6,351 nucleotides of DNA from 13-2-20CM-68-14 sp046723355. GTDB lineage: Bacteria; Actinomycetota; Thermoleophilia; Gaiellales; Gaiellaceae. The notes under the pieces were generated by a model. It was not told the DNA's origin and searched no databases. It saw only the letters and a list, made by a program, of their open reading frames with translations. Position numbers and translations under genes: made by a program. This document shows positions 1 through 5,225 of this stretch, in pieces (positions within the stretch are counted from its first letter, which is position 1; each line of letters opens with the position of its first letter). Location: the NCBI GenBank assembly GCA_046723355.1, contig JBKOUJ010000001.1:1-6351 (forward strand), written 5' to 3'.

Positions 1-1
1 C

Positions 2-1108
2 TCGGCGGAAGACCCGGATCTCGTCCAACCTGCCGGGGCGTCCGTTCTTCCGGAGGTAGACGGAATCGACGAGGAGACCGCCGCGCTCGGCGCAGCCGAC
101 CAGGCTCGGCTCGCCGCGGCGGCCATCGAGGCCGCGGGCGACATGCCGGTGTACGGCGTCTTCACGAGCGGCATCTCGACGATCGGAATCGCCACCTCGG
201 CCGGGTTCAGCGCAGAGCAGACATCCACCGACGCAATGGTGCTTGGCCTCGCCGCGACGGAGGACGTGTCCGGATATGCCGAACAGACGTCGTGGGCGGT
301 CCGCGATGTCGATCCCGCGCAGGTCGTGGCAGATGCCGTCGAGCTCGCAGCGCGGACGGCCGGGGCAAGCGAGCTGCAACCGGGCTCCTATCGCGCAGTC
401 CTCGGCCCCTACGCGCTCGGGGAGCTCCTTCAATACTTCGGCGAGGACGCCTTCAGCGGGCTGGCCCTCCTCGAGGAGCGGAGCTACCTCGCGGGGCGGC
501 TCGGCGAGCGCTGCTTCGACGAGAAGGTCTCGATCGCGGACGATGCCCTCGACCCGCGCGGCCTGCCGAAGACGTTCGACTTCGAGGGTATCCCCAAGCA
601 ACGCGTGCCGCTCGTTGAGAACGGCGTCCTACGCGGCGCAGTCTGGGACCGGGCGAGCGCGGCGCGTGCGGGAGACTCCGTTCGCACGACCGGCAACGCG
701 CCGCCGCCGGGGGTGCGACGCTGGGGGCCGGCTCCCTTCGCGCTGTCGGTCGCGGGCGGGGAAGCCGAGTCGGTCGACGCGCTGGTCGAGCTCGTCGGCG
801 AGGGAATCTACGTCAACCGCCTGCACTACCTCGGCGTAGTCGAGCCGCGGCAGGGAATCCTGACCGGGATGACCCGCGACGGAACCTTTCGCATTCGCGA
901 GGGCAAGCTCGCCGAGCCGCTTGTGAATCTGCGCTTCACGGTCGCGGTCCCCGACGTACTGGCGGACGTTCCGGGATTGACGCGCGAGACCACGCTTGCC
1001 AACCAGTCGGCCTTCTACGGCGAACGATTCGCGTACGGGGCGCTCGTGCCGGCGCTCGCGACCGCGCGGTTCGACATCACCGGGATCGGGGGCACGCCCG
1101 GGATCTAG
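2..1108 (+). CDS. tldE: TldE/PmbA-like metalloprotease partner protein, 5'-truncated
   Basis: This is the C-terminal 368 residues of a TldD/PmbA-family protein. The frame is open from base 2, and the residues before the ATG at 143 fit the family (PEVDGIDEETAALG, then LAAAAIEAAG), so that ATG is internal. PmbA proteins are usually about 440-450 residues, so roughly 75 residues lie outside the window. The family signature GVFTSGISTIGIATSAG follows the ATG, and the C-terminal domain ends at FDITGIGGTPGI. Where TldD carries its zinc-binding HExxxH after a 'LGP' segment, this protein reads LGPYALGELLQYFGED, with no histidine pair, which marks it as the non-catalytic TldE/PmbA type. In known systems TldD and TldE form a cytoplasmic heteromer that degrades or trims peptides, for example the microcin B17 leader. 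A tldD gene just upstream is expected but not visible. The stop overlaps the secG stop. Confidence 0.93.
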   Translation, partial: SAEDPDLVQPAGASVLPEVDGIDEETAALGAADQARLAAAAIEAAGDMPVYGVFTSGISTIGIATSAGFSAEQTSTDAMVLGLAATEDVSGYAEQTSWAVRDVDPAQVVADAVELAARTAGASELQPGSYRAVLGPYALGELLQYFGEDAFSGLALLEERSYLAGRLGERCFDEKVSIADDALDPRGLPKTFDFEGIPKQRVPLVENGVLRGAVWDRASAARAGDSVRTTGNAPPPGVRRWGPAPFALSVAGGEAESVDALVELVGEGIYVNRLHYLGVVEPRQGILTGMTRDGTFRIREGKLAEPLVNLRFTVAVPDVLADVPGLTRETTLANQSAFYGERFAYGALVPALATARFDITGIGGTPGI

Positions 1109-1326
1109 CTGAGCAGGTGGAAGAGCGCGATCGTGTTCGCGAAGAACAGGAGCCCGACCACGACCGTCAGCCGCGTCAGGTTCCGTTCCACGATGTGGGT
1201 GCCGCCTTGCGAGGCAGGCGTGAAGCCCATGCCGCCGAAGCCGGTGTCCCGCCCGGAGTGCATGAGGATCAGCCCAACCAGGGCGATCGAGAGGATCACG
1301 TGGACCACGGCGAGCAGCTGCAACAT
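1105..1326 (-). CDS. secG: Preprotein translocase subunit SecG
   Basis: This 73-residue protein has the SecG layout. A first membrane helix (about residues 3-22, LAVVHVILSIALVGLILM) is followed by a Gly-rich cytoplasmic loop beginning HSGRDTGFGGMGF, and then a second helix (about residues 52-72, TVVVGLLFFANTIALFHLL). SecG binds SecY in the inner membrane and assists SecA-driven protein export. I chose the ATG at 1326 because MLQLL directly precedes the first helix, as in other SecG proteins. An in-frame ATG at 1350 would add MLGYPGRA, and neither start has a strong Shine-Dalgarno sequence. The frame is open further upstream, but that extension is Arg-rich and overlaps the response-regulator gene, so I reject it. 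The gene starts 32 bp after the response-regulator stop and may be transcribed with it. Its stop shares CTAG with the convergent tldE stop. Confidence 0.9.
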   Translation of the reverse strand: MLQLLAVVHVILSIALVGLILMHSGRDTGFGGMGFTPASQGGTHIVERNLTRLTVVVGLLFFANTIALFHLLS

Positions 1327-1358
1327 CGCCCGGCCAGGATAGCCGAGCATTTGGGGAG

Positions 1359-1751
1359 TCAGCGAGTGGCCGTCTCGACGATGGCGTCGACGAGCTCGGA
1401 GGCGATCCGGTCCTTCGTCACGTAGCCGGCGGCACCCGCGTCGCGGGAACGGTCCACGTCGGCAGCGGCGTTCGAGCCGGTCAGCATCAGCACGCACGTC
1501 TCCGGCCGCGCCTCGCGGATCCGCCGCGTCGCTTCGACGCCGTCCATCACCGGCATGCTGATGTCCATCAGAACGACGTCGGGATCGAGGCCGAGCACCA
1601 TCTCGAGCGCCTCGGCGCCGTTGCGGGCGCGCCCGACGACGTCGATCCGGCTCTCCGCGGCGAGGATCGCCTCGAGCGCCTCGGCGAAGAGCCGATGGTC
1701 GTCGACGATCAGGACTCGAATCGGCTGTTCAACCTGGGCGGCTGAGTCCAT
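1359..1751 (-). CDS. Stand-alone response-regulator receiver (REC) domain protein
   Basis: The 130-residue protein is a complete CheY-like receiver domain and little else. The acidic pair D17-D18 lies in VLIVDDHR, the likely phospho-acceptor is D63 in VLMDISMPVMDG, the switch threonine is T91 in LMLTGS, and the invariant lysine is K113 in YVTKD. All key residues are intact. The sequence resembles NarL/FixJ-type receivers (DDHRLFAEAL near the start; DAGAAGYVTKD near the end), but the protein stops at ETATR where the linker to a LuxR-type helix-turn-helix would begin. It is therefore a single-domain regulator, probably acting through protein contacts or as a phosphorelay step. No histidine kinase is present in the window. 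The ATG at 1751 is the first possible start after an in-frame TAA. The gene lies upstream of secG and is divergent from the small TPR-like gene. Confidence 0.92.
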   Translation of the reverse strand: MDSAAQVEQPIRVLIVDDHRLFAEALEAILAAESRIDVVGRARNGAEALEMVLGLDPDVVLMDISMPVMDGVEATRRIREARPETCVLMLTGSNAAADVDRSRDAGAAGYVTKDRIASELVDAIVETATR

Positions 1752-1791
1752 CCGCTCATTAAACGGAACTCTGCGTCGTTAGGCTCCTTCG
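1752..1791. promoter_or_regulatory. Divergent intergenic region, presumed to hold two promoters
   Basis: These 40 bp separate the starts of the receiver-domain gene (-) and the small TPR-like gene (+). They contain the most AT-rich short run nearby (CATTAAACGGAA). At least one promoter should lie here or inside the flanking genes, but I cannot assign convincing -35 and -10 boxes. Neither gene has a good Shine-Dalgarno sequence at proper spacing, so leaderless or near-leaderless transcripts are possible. Confidence 0.35.
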
Positions 1792-2022
1792 ATGGCCGAC
1801 GACGACGCCCGAATGCGGATACAGAAACTGCTCGTGACGGGTGACAACCGCCTCAAGCAGGGGGTCGACGCCGCGAGGGCGCGGCAGAGTTACGAGCAGG
1901 CGCTCGAGGTCGCGCGCGAGGCGGGGCTGGAGGATTCGGTCAGGCCGCTGGTCGAGCTTCGGCTTGCGGAGCTTGCAAGGCTCCGAGGAGGATCGCCTCC
2001 ACCCGGCGCGCCTGCTCAGTGA
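1792..2022 (+). CDS. Small TPR-like helical protein, 76 residues
   Basis: This is a short, charged, helix-rich protein. Residues 9-45 resemble a single tetratricopeptide unit: A30, Y34 and A37 in ARARQSYEQALEVA have the spacing of the TPR consensus A20-[FY]24-A27, followed by a second helix (LEDSVRPLVELRLAELARL). A Pro/Gly-rich tail (GGSPPPGAPAQ) ends it. There is no signal peptide or membrane segment, so it is probably a cytoplasmic protein-binding module. The last 83 bp overlap the 3' end of the convergent glycosyltransferase gene. Support comes from the sensible TPR-like composition and from filling the gap between two well-supported genes; the ribosome-binding site is weak. I do not recognise a named family. 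Confidence 0.62.
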   Translation: MADDDARMRIQKLLVTGDNRLKQGVDAARARQSYEQALEVAREAGLEDSVRPLVELRLAELARLRGGSPPPGAPAQ

Positions 2023-2953
2023 CGTCGTGCCGCTCGGCGGCGGCCCGGGCGGCGGGGTTCGGGGTGGCGAGCGCGGCCGCGGCGCGCAGAGCGTCCGAGA
2101 GCCCACCCTCGTCGAGGGGGTCGACCAGGATTCCGGCCTCAGGCGGGACGAACTCTGGGGGCCCGCCGACCGTCGTCGCGACCACTGAGCGCCCGCACGC
2201 CATGCCTTCGAGTAGCGCCTGGCCGAACGGCTCGACGAGGCTCGGCTGGCAAACGACGTGCGACTCGGCGATCAAGCCGGGGACGCGGTCGTAGGGGACG
2301 GCGCCGAGCAGGCGCAGGTTGTTGCGGCCTTCGAGTTGCGCTCGGAGCGGGCCGTCGCCCGCGAAGGTGAGCGTCCCTTCGCCGAGCCGCTCGAACGCCC
2401 GGGCGAGCCGGACGACGTTCTTTCGCTCGGTCAGCGACCCGAGGCACAGATAAGCAGGTGGTCCGTCAGGCGCGGCCGTCAGCCGGAACCGCTCGAGGTC
2501 GACGCCGCAGTCGACGACCTGCGTCTTGCCCTGCGCGGCTAGGATCTTGCGCTCGAGCTCGCGGCGCAGATAGTCGGAGACAGCGATCACGGCGCTGGCG
2601 CGGCGAACGACGGCCGATGTCGCAGCGCGGATGCCGGCGCGCTCGCCGATGTTCGCGACGTCCTGCCCGTGCGCCGTGACGACGAGCGGCGCCCGCGAGG
2701 CGAGCGCAGCGATCAGCCCGGTCGGGACGAGGAAGTGGGCATACACCACGTCGGGCCTGAACCGCCGTGCGGCTTCAACCGTGCGCCGGGCAAGGCGCGC
2801 GTATTTGCCTAAGCCGCCGGCGCGGCTGGTCAGCACCGCGTGCTCGATCTCGTGCCCGCGCCCGACGAGCGCCAGCTCGAGCTGCCGGACGAAGACGCCG
2901 TAGTCGGGCTCGACGTCCCCCGGATACATCTGCGAGACGAGCAGGATCCGCAC
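1940..2953 (-). CDS. Family 4 glycosyltransferase (GT-B fold)
   Basis: The 337-residue protein has both Rossmann halves of a GT4 enzyme. The N-terminal acceptor half opens MRILLVSQMYPGD, with a Gly-containing loop (PDYGVFVRQL) and TAHGQDV near 93-99. The C-terminal nucleotide-sugar half has LGSLTERKNV (171-180), FAGDGPL (197-203) and the EX7E motif EPFGQALLEGMACG (E241 and E249), followed by VATTVGGPPEFV and GILVDPLD. Such enzymes transfer a sugar from an NDP-sugar with retention of configuration, usually at the cytoplasmic face of the membrane during glycolipid or surface-polysaccharide synthesis. Donor and acceptor cannot be read from sequence, and no other glycan gene lies in the window. 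The start is a GTG five codons after an in-frame TGA, so no upstream start exists; the Shine-Dalgarno sequence is weak. The C-terminus is slightly short and Ala-rich, and its coding end overlaps the small convergent gene. Confidence 0.93.
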   Translation of the reverse strand: MRILLVSQMYPGDVEPDYGVFVRQLELALVGRGHEIEHAVLTSRAGGLGKYARLARRTVEAARRFRPDVVYAHFLVPTGLIAALASRAPLVVTAHGQDVANIGERAGIRAATSAVVRRASAVIAVSDYLRRELERKILAAQGKTQVVDCGVDLERFRLTAAPDGPPAYLCLGSLTERKNVVRLARAFERLGEGTLTFAGDGPLRAQLEGRNNLRLLGAVPYDRVPGLIAESHVVCQPSLVEPFGQALLEGMACGRSVVATTVGGPPEFVPPEAGILVDPLDEGGLSDALRAAAALATPNPAARAAAERHDVTEQARRVEAILLGALQAPQAEARPAA

Positions 2954-3043
2954 CGCGGCGCAGTTTCACGGTTTTGGTGCAGTTGCGTTTGCCGCGGGCT
3001 CGCTTTTCGTCGGTAGCGTCGAGCACGAGGGAGGAGGGATGAG

Positions 3044-3060
3044 CCCCACCCAGGGTGGGG
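3044..3060. repeat. 17-bp perfect palindrome (8-bp arms, 1-nt centre)
   Basis: CCCCACCC, A, GGGTGGGG is an exact inverted repeat in the space between the glycosyltransferase start and the MOSC stop. As RNA it could fold into a 7-bp all-GC-and-one-AU stem with a 3-nt loop. On the - strand it lies 57 bp past the MOSC stop and is followed by TCATCCC rather than a U-run, so it is not a classical intrinsic terminator. It could be a terminator of the U-less actinobacterial kind or an operator for the glycosyltransferase gene, whose start is about 90 bp away. Confidence 0.6.
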
Positions 3061-3075
3061 GCGCGCGCGTGTACC

Positions 3076-3117
3076 TTGCAGCGCACGCGCGGTGCATTGC
3101 AGCGCACGCGCGGTGCA
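3076..3117. repeat. Perfect tandem duplication of a 21-bp unit
   Basis: Two identical 21-bp copies (3076-3096 and 3097-3117) sit head to tail. On the + strand the unit is TTGCAGCGCACGCGCGGTGC plus A. The array ends exactly at the base before the MOSC stop codon (3118-3120 on the - strand). Each unit contains a 20-bp imperfect palindrome bounded by TGCA at both ends, with 8 of 10 pairs complementary, so in a MOSC transcript each copy could form a hairpin right after the stop. Confidence 0.85.
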
Positions 3118-3885
3118 CTACGCGACGGCCGCCAACGGGTCGCCGACGCGAACGCGGCCCGCCCGCTCGACCTTCGCGTAGACGCCGAAAAGGACGGCGC
3201 CGTCGCTTTCGCGCCGGCCGCGGTAGCCCGCGAGCAGGCGCAGCGTGTCGAAGTCCCGCTCGCCGGTCTCAGGATCGCGCGTCGTCACCGCGCAGCGGTC
3301 GACCGCCCCGCCGACGCGGATCACCGCGGCGCCGATTGCAAAACGGCGGCCCTCCCACTCGTCCTCCTCGTGCGGGTCGCACCCTTCGAGCTCGAAGAGC
3401 ATCCGGAAGCGACGGGCGTCGATCCCATCGCGGCCGGCCTCTCGGGCAAGCCGCGTGAGCGAGCCGTCCGAGATCAGCGTGACCGGCTCGTTGAGCCCCG
3501 AGCCGGGTCGATCCGCGCGGGCGAGCCGCACGGGACGGCCGGCCAGCCGTGAGAGTGGCTCTTCCCACGGCCCTGGGACGATCGCGCCTCGGATGTCGAT
3601 GCTGCCCGTCGTCGAGTGGATCCGCTCGCCGCTCGCCCGCGCGTCGCCCTCGAGGAGGCTCCCGTCGGGGAAGCGAATTCGCAGCAACTCGGTGCGGACG
3701 TCGTAATCCGACTGGGCGCGGACGGGCCACGGTGTGCGCGAACTGCGTAGGCGCTGGCCGGCCGCGTCGACAAGGAAGAAGCGCCGGTTCTCCTCCACGC
3801 CGTCGGGGCCTAGCATCACCTCTTCCGGATGGCAGAGACGAAAGCCTTTGACCGGCGAGATCGAGATGCGCGCGACCCGCGTCAT
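3118..3885 (-). CDS. MOSC-domain protein with N-terminal MOSC beta-barrel
   Basis: The 255-residue protein has the two-part layout of the YcbX/mARC-like MOSC family. An N-terminal beta-barrel domain opens with ISISPVKGFRL and continues with GPDGVEENRRFFLVD. The MOSC domain follows, with DARRFRMLFELEG (156-168) and the signature GGAVDRCAVTTRDPETGERD. C198 in this signature is the expected molybdenum-cofactor sulfur ligand. Family members use or carry the molybdenum cofactor, and several reduce N-hydroxylated compounds, but the substrate here is unknown. No ferredoxin domain is fused at the C-terminus, which ends GDPLAAVA. The start ATG overlaps the TGA of the preceding flavoprotein gene as ATGA (3882-3885), so the two are very likely translationally coupled. 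The gene is the last of the operon and is followed by a 21-bp tandem repeat and a palindrome. Confidence 0.92.
   Translation of the reverse strand: MTRVARISISPVKGFRLCHPEEVMLGPDGVEENRRFFLVDAAGQRLRSSRTPWPVRAQSDYDVRTELLRIRFPDGSLLEGDARASGERIHSTTGSIDIRGAIVPGPWEEPLSRLAGRPVRLARADRPGSGLNEPVTLISDGSLTRLAREAGRDGIDARRFRMLFELEGCDPHEEDEWEGRRFAIGAAVIRVGGAVDRCAVTTRDPETGERDFDTLRLLAGYRGRRESDGAVLFGVYAKVERAGRVRVGDPLAAVA
3882..3885 (-). promoter_or_regulatory. ATGA stop/start overlap, coupling site
   Basis: On the - strand the ATG of the MOSC gene (3885-3883) and the TGA of the flavoprotein gene (3884-3882) overlap by two bases. The upstream region has no strong Shine-Dalgarno sequence, which fits termination-reinitiation by the same ribosome. 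Confidence 0.7.
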
Positions 3886-5222
3886 CGCGGCCCGATCGCG
3901 ACCATCAGTAGCGGCGAATCATGGGTGTCAAGCAGCTTCGAGACCTCGTCGTCGAAGAAGGTCGACGCGGCAGCTCCCCACGCGTACATGAACGCGCCCA
4001 CCTGAAGGCGGCCCGCGCGGATGCCGGCCTCGAGCTGCGCCCAGCGGTAGCCGCGCGGGCCGAGGCGCGCGACGATCGCATCGATGTCGCCGACCTGGAA
4101 GACGTTGACCGGGGCGTCCCGCGGGTGCTCCTGCTCCATCGCGGCGAAGCCGACGGCGGTCCGGAGCTCCTGCTCCTCGTGGTCCGCGAGAAGTCCAAGC
4201 TCGGCGTCGTAAACGCCCGGCTCGAGCCCCTCGACCGCAGCGACCGTCACCACCTGCCGTACGACCGAAGGTGCGTCGGCCGGAATCGGCCCCTCCGACC
4301 AGGTCAGCAGCGTGCGAAGGGCGTCGACCGGGAGCGGCCCCTGCGCGTACTGCCTCACCGACCGGCGCCGGCGGATCGCGTCGACGAGCGCGTCCCGGTC
4401 GAGTCTCGGCTCAGTCGCGGCCAGCGGCGCCCGCCACGCGCGCACCTCGTCGGCGTCGGCGAAGGAAGACGCGTCGTGAGCCGCTTCGGCGAGCGGATAT
4501 CGAGGGACTGTCCCCGGTAGGGGACTGTCCCAGAAACCGTGCTTGGGCCGGTCCGGTGAATGGGACGGTCCCCGTTCGGGGACAGTTCCTGCTTTTCCGA
4601 GCGCCAGCAGGGCGAGTGCGTACTCGTGCTGGCCGTCCGCGCCGAGGAGCTCATTGAGTTCGCGGTCGACGAAGCCGACATAGAGCTGCGGCTCGAGGCC
4701 GTCGGCCGCCGCGAGGGCGAGCAGGTTCGCGAGCATCGTCCCCGCGTCCCACCAGACGTGGCGGTAGCCCCGCTCCAGGTACTTCCAGCCGGTCCGCTCG
4801 TGGATCCCGGTGAGCACGACGAGCGCGCCGGCGTCGGCGAGCTCTGGCTCTGCCGCAGCGTTCGCGACGACCTGCCTCGCATCGTCGCCGCGCAGTTGGA
4901 CCAATGCCGGCGTCATCACGTCGAACGTGAAGAGGCCGTCCGCCGCGGCGATGTACGCCTCGATCGGATAGAGCGCGCCCGCGCTCGAGTACGCGCGCCA
5001 GTGAATCGTGCCGCCCCCGTAGTCGCGCCGCGGCTGTGAGCGGACGATGCCCGCGGCGTCCTGAAGCAACGGCCCCGCGAGAGAGGCGTCCAGTGGCAAC
5101 CGGCTCGCGTCGCCGTAGTCCTTGAACGGACTCGGACGCGCGTCGACCATCCGCGCCTCGTCCTCGTCGGTGCCGTGTGCCGCGACGTTCGTCGCGCGGT
5201 GGTAGCCGAGAACGGCGCTCAC
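3882..5222 (-). CDS. SagB/ThcOx-type double nitroreductase-domain flavoprotein
   Basis: The 446-residue protein is two nitroreductase-fold halves in tandem, as in SagB/ThcOx/McbC-type FMN oxidases. The N-half (about 1-205) has YHRATN near its start, the flavin-loop motif RAYSSAGALYPIEAY (76-90), and WKYLERGYRHVWWDAG (146-161); its K147-Y148 pair lies where azoline dehydrogenases carry a conserved Lys-Tyr. The C-half (about 275-446) has RRRRSVRQY (284-292), RGYRWAQLEAGIRAGRLQ, FFDDEV and the ending SPLLMVAIGPR. It lacks a SAGxLxPxE loop, reading APSVVRQVVTVAAV there, while the N-half lacks the RRSVR start, so one composite FMN site per chain is possible. Family members oxidise azolines in ribosomal peptides, but no YcaO cyclodehydratase or precursor peptide is visible, so the substrate is open. 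Residues about 212-240 are encoded by a REP-like hairpin doublet. The GTG start directly follows the mutase stop. Confidence 0.88.
   Translation of the reverse strand: MSAVLGYHRATNVAAHGTDEDEARMVDARPSPFKDYGDASRLPLDASLAGPLLQDAAGIVRSQPRRDYGGGTIHWRAYSSAGALYPIEAYIAAADGLFTFDVMTPALVQLRGDDARQVVANAAAEPELADAGALVVLTGIHERTGWKYLERGYRHVWWDAGTMLANLLALAAADGLEPQLYVGFVDRELNELLGADGQHEYALALLALGKAGTVPERGPSHSPDRPKHGFWDSPLPGTVPRYPLAEAAHDASSFADADEVRAWRAPLAATEPRLDRDALVDAIRRRRSVRQYAQGPLPVDALRTLLTWSEGPIPADAPSVVRQVVTVAAVEGLEPGVYDAELGLLADHEEQELRTAVGFAAMEQEHPRDAPVNVFQVGDIDAIVARLGPRGYRWAQLEAGIRAGRLQVGAFMYAWGAAASTFFDDEVSKLLDTHDSPLLMVAIGPR
4504..4589. repeat. REP/BIME-like doublet of imperfect hairpins inside a coding region
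   Basis: Two 28-bp hairpins flank a 30-bp spacer (4532-4561). The left one (4504-4531) pairs GGGACTGTCCCC with GGGGACTGTCCC across a GGTA loop, with one T:T mismatch. The right one (4562-4589) pairs GGGACGGTCCCC with GGGGACAGTTCC across GTTC, with one G:A mismatch and one G:U pair. The two hairpins differ at only 5 of 28 positions. Each half-arm is itself close to the palindrome GGGAC-n-GTCCC. This is the build of mobile interspersed palindromes (REP doublets). The element lies wholly within the flavoprotein gene and is read through in frame, encoding GTVPERGPS and PLPGTVPRY at its ends. Recognition as a dispersed family is inference, because only one copy lies in the window. Confidence 0.8.
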
Positions 5223-5225
5223 CTA
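5222..5225 (-). promoter_or_regulatory. TAG|GTG zero-gap junction, coupling site
   Basis: On the - strand the mutase stop TAG (5225-5223) is followed with no spacer by the flavoprotein GTG start (5222-5220). No good Shine-Dalgarno sequence precedes it (GCCCAGCGGGCGTAG), so reinitiation by ribosomes finishing the mutase is the likely way this start is used. Confidence 0.65.

Noticed and set aside
143..1108. Start of the TldE gene at the ATG at 143
   Set aside because: Upstream codons are open to the window edge and match the family, so the true start lies outside the window.
1105..1497. A long form of SecG with 57 extra N-terminal residues
   Set aside because: The extension is Arg-rich, overlaps the receiver gene and precedes a normal SecG start.
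1784..1791. GAAGGAG on the - strand as a ribosome-binding site for the receiver gene
   Set aside because: It lies more than 30 bases upstream of the ATG, and an in-frame TAA falls between it and that ATG. It is therefore too far away to act.
2775..3107. A - strand frame beginning inside the 21-bp tandem repeat and running into the glycosyltransferase gene
   Set aside because: Low-complexity Arg/Ala-rich translation in the wrong frame relative to the glycosyltransferase, with no domain.
4504..4589. The hairpin doublet as an intrinsic terminator or CRISPR-like array
   Set aside because: It lies mid-gene with no U-run, the frame continues through it, and there are only two units with a single spacer.
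3921..5039. Two + strand open frames (3921-4520 and 4560-5039) opposite the flavoprotein
   Set aside because: They mirror the real - strand gene and have no recognisable domain; their composition is that of a complement frame.
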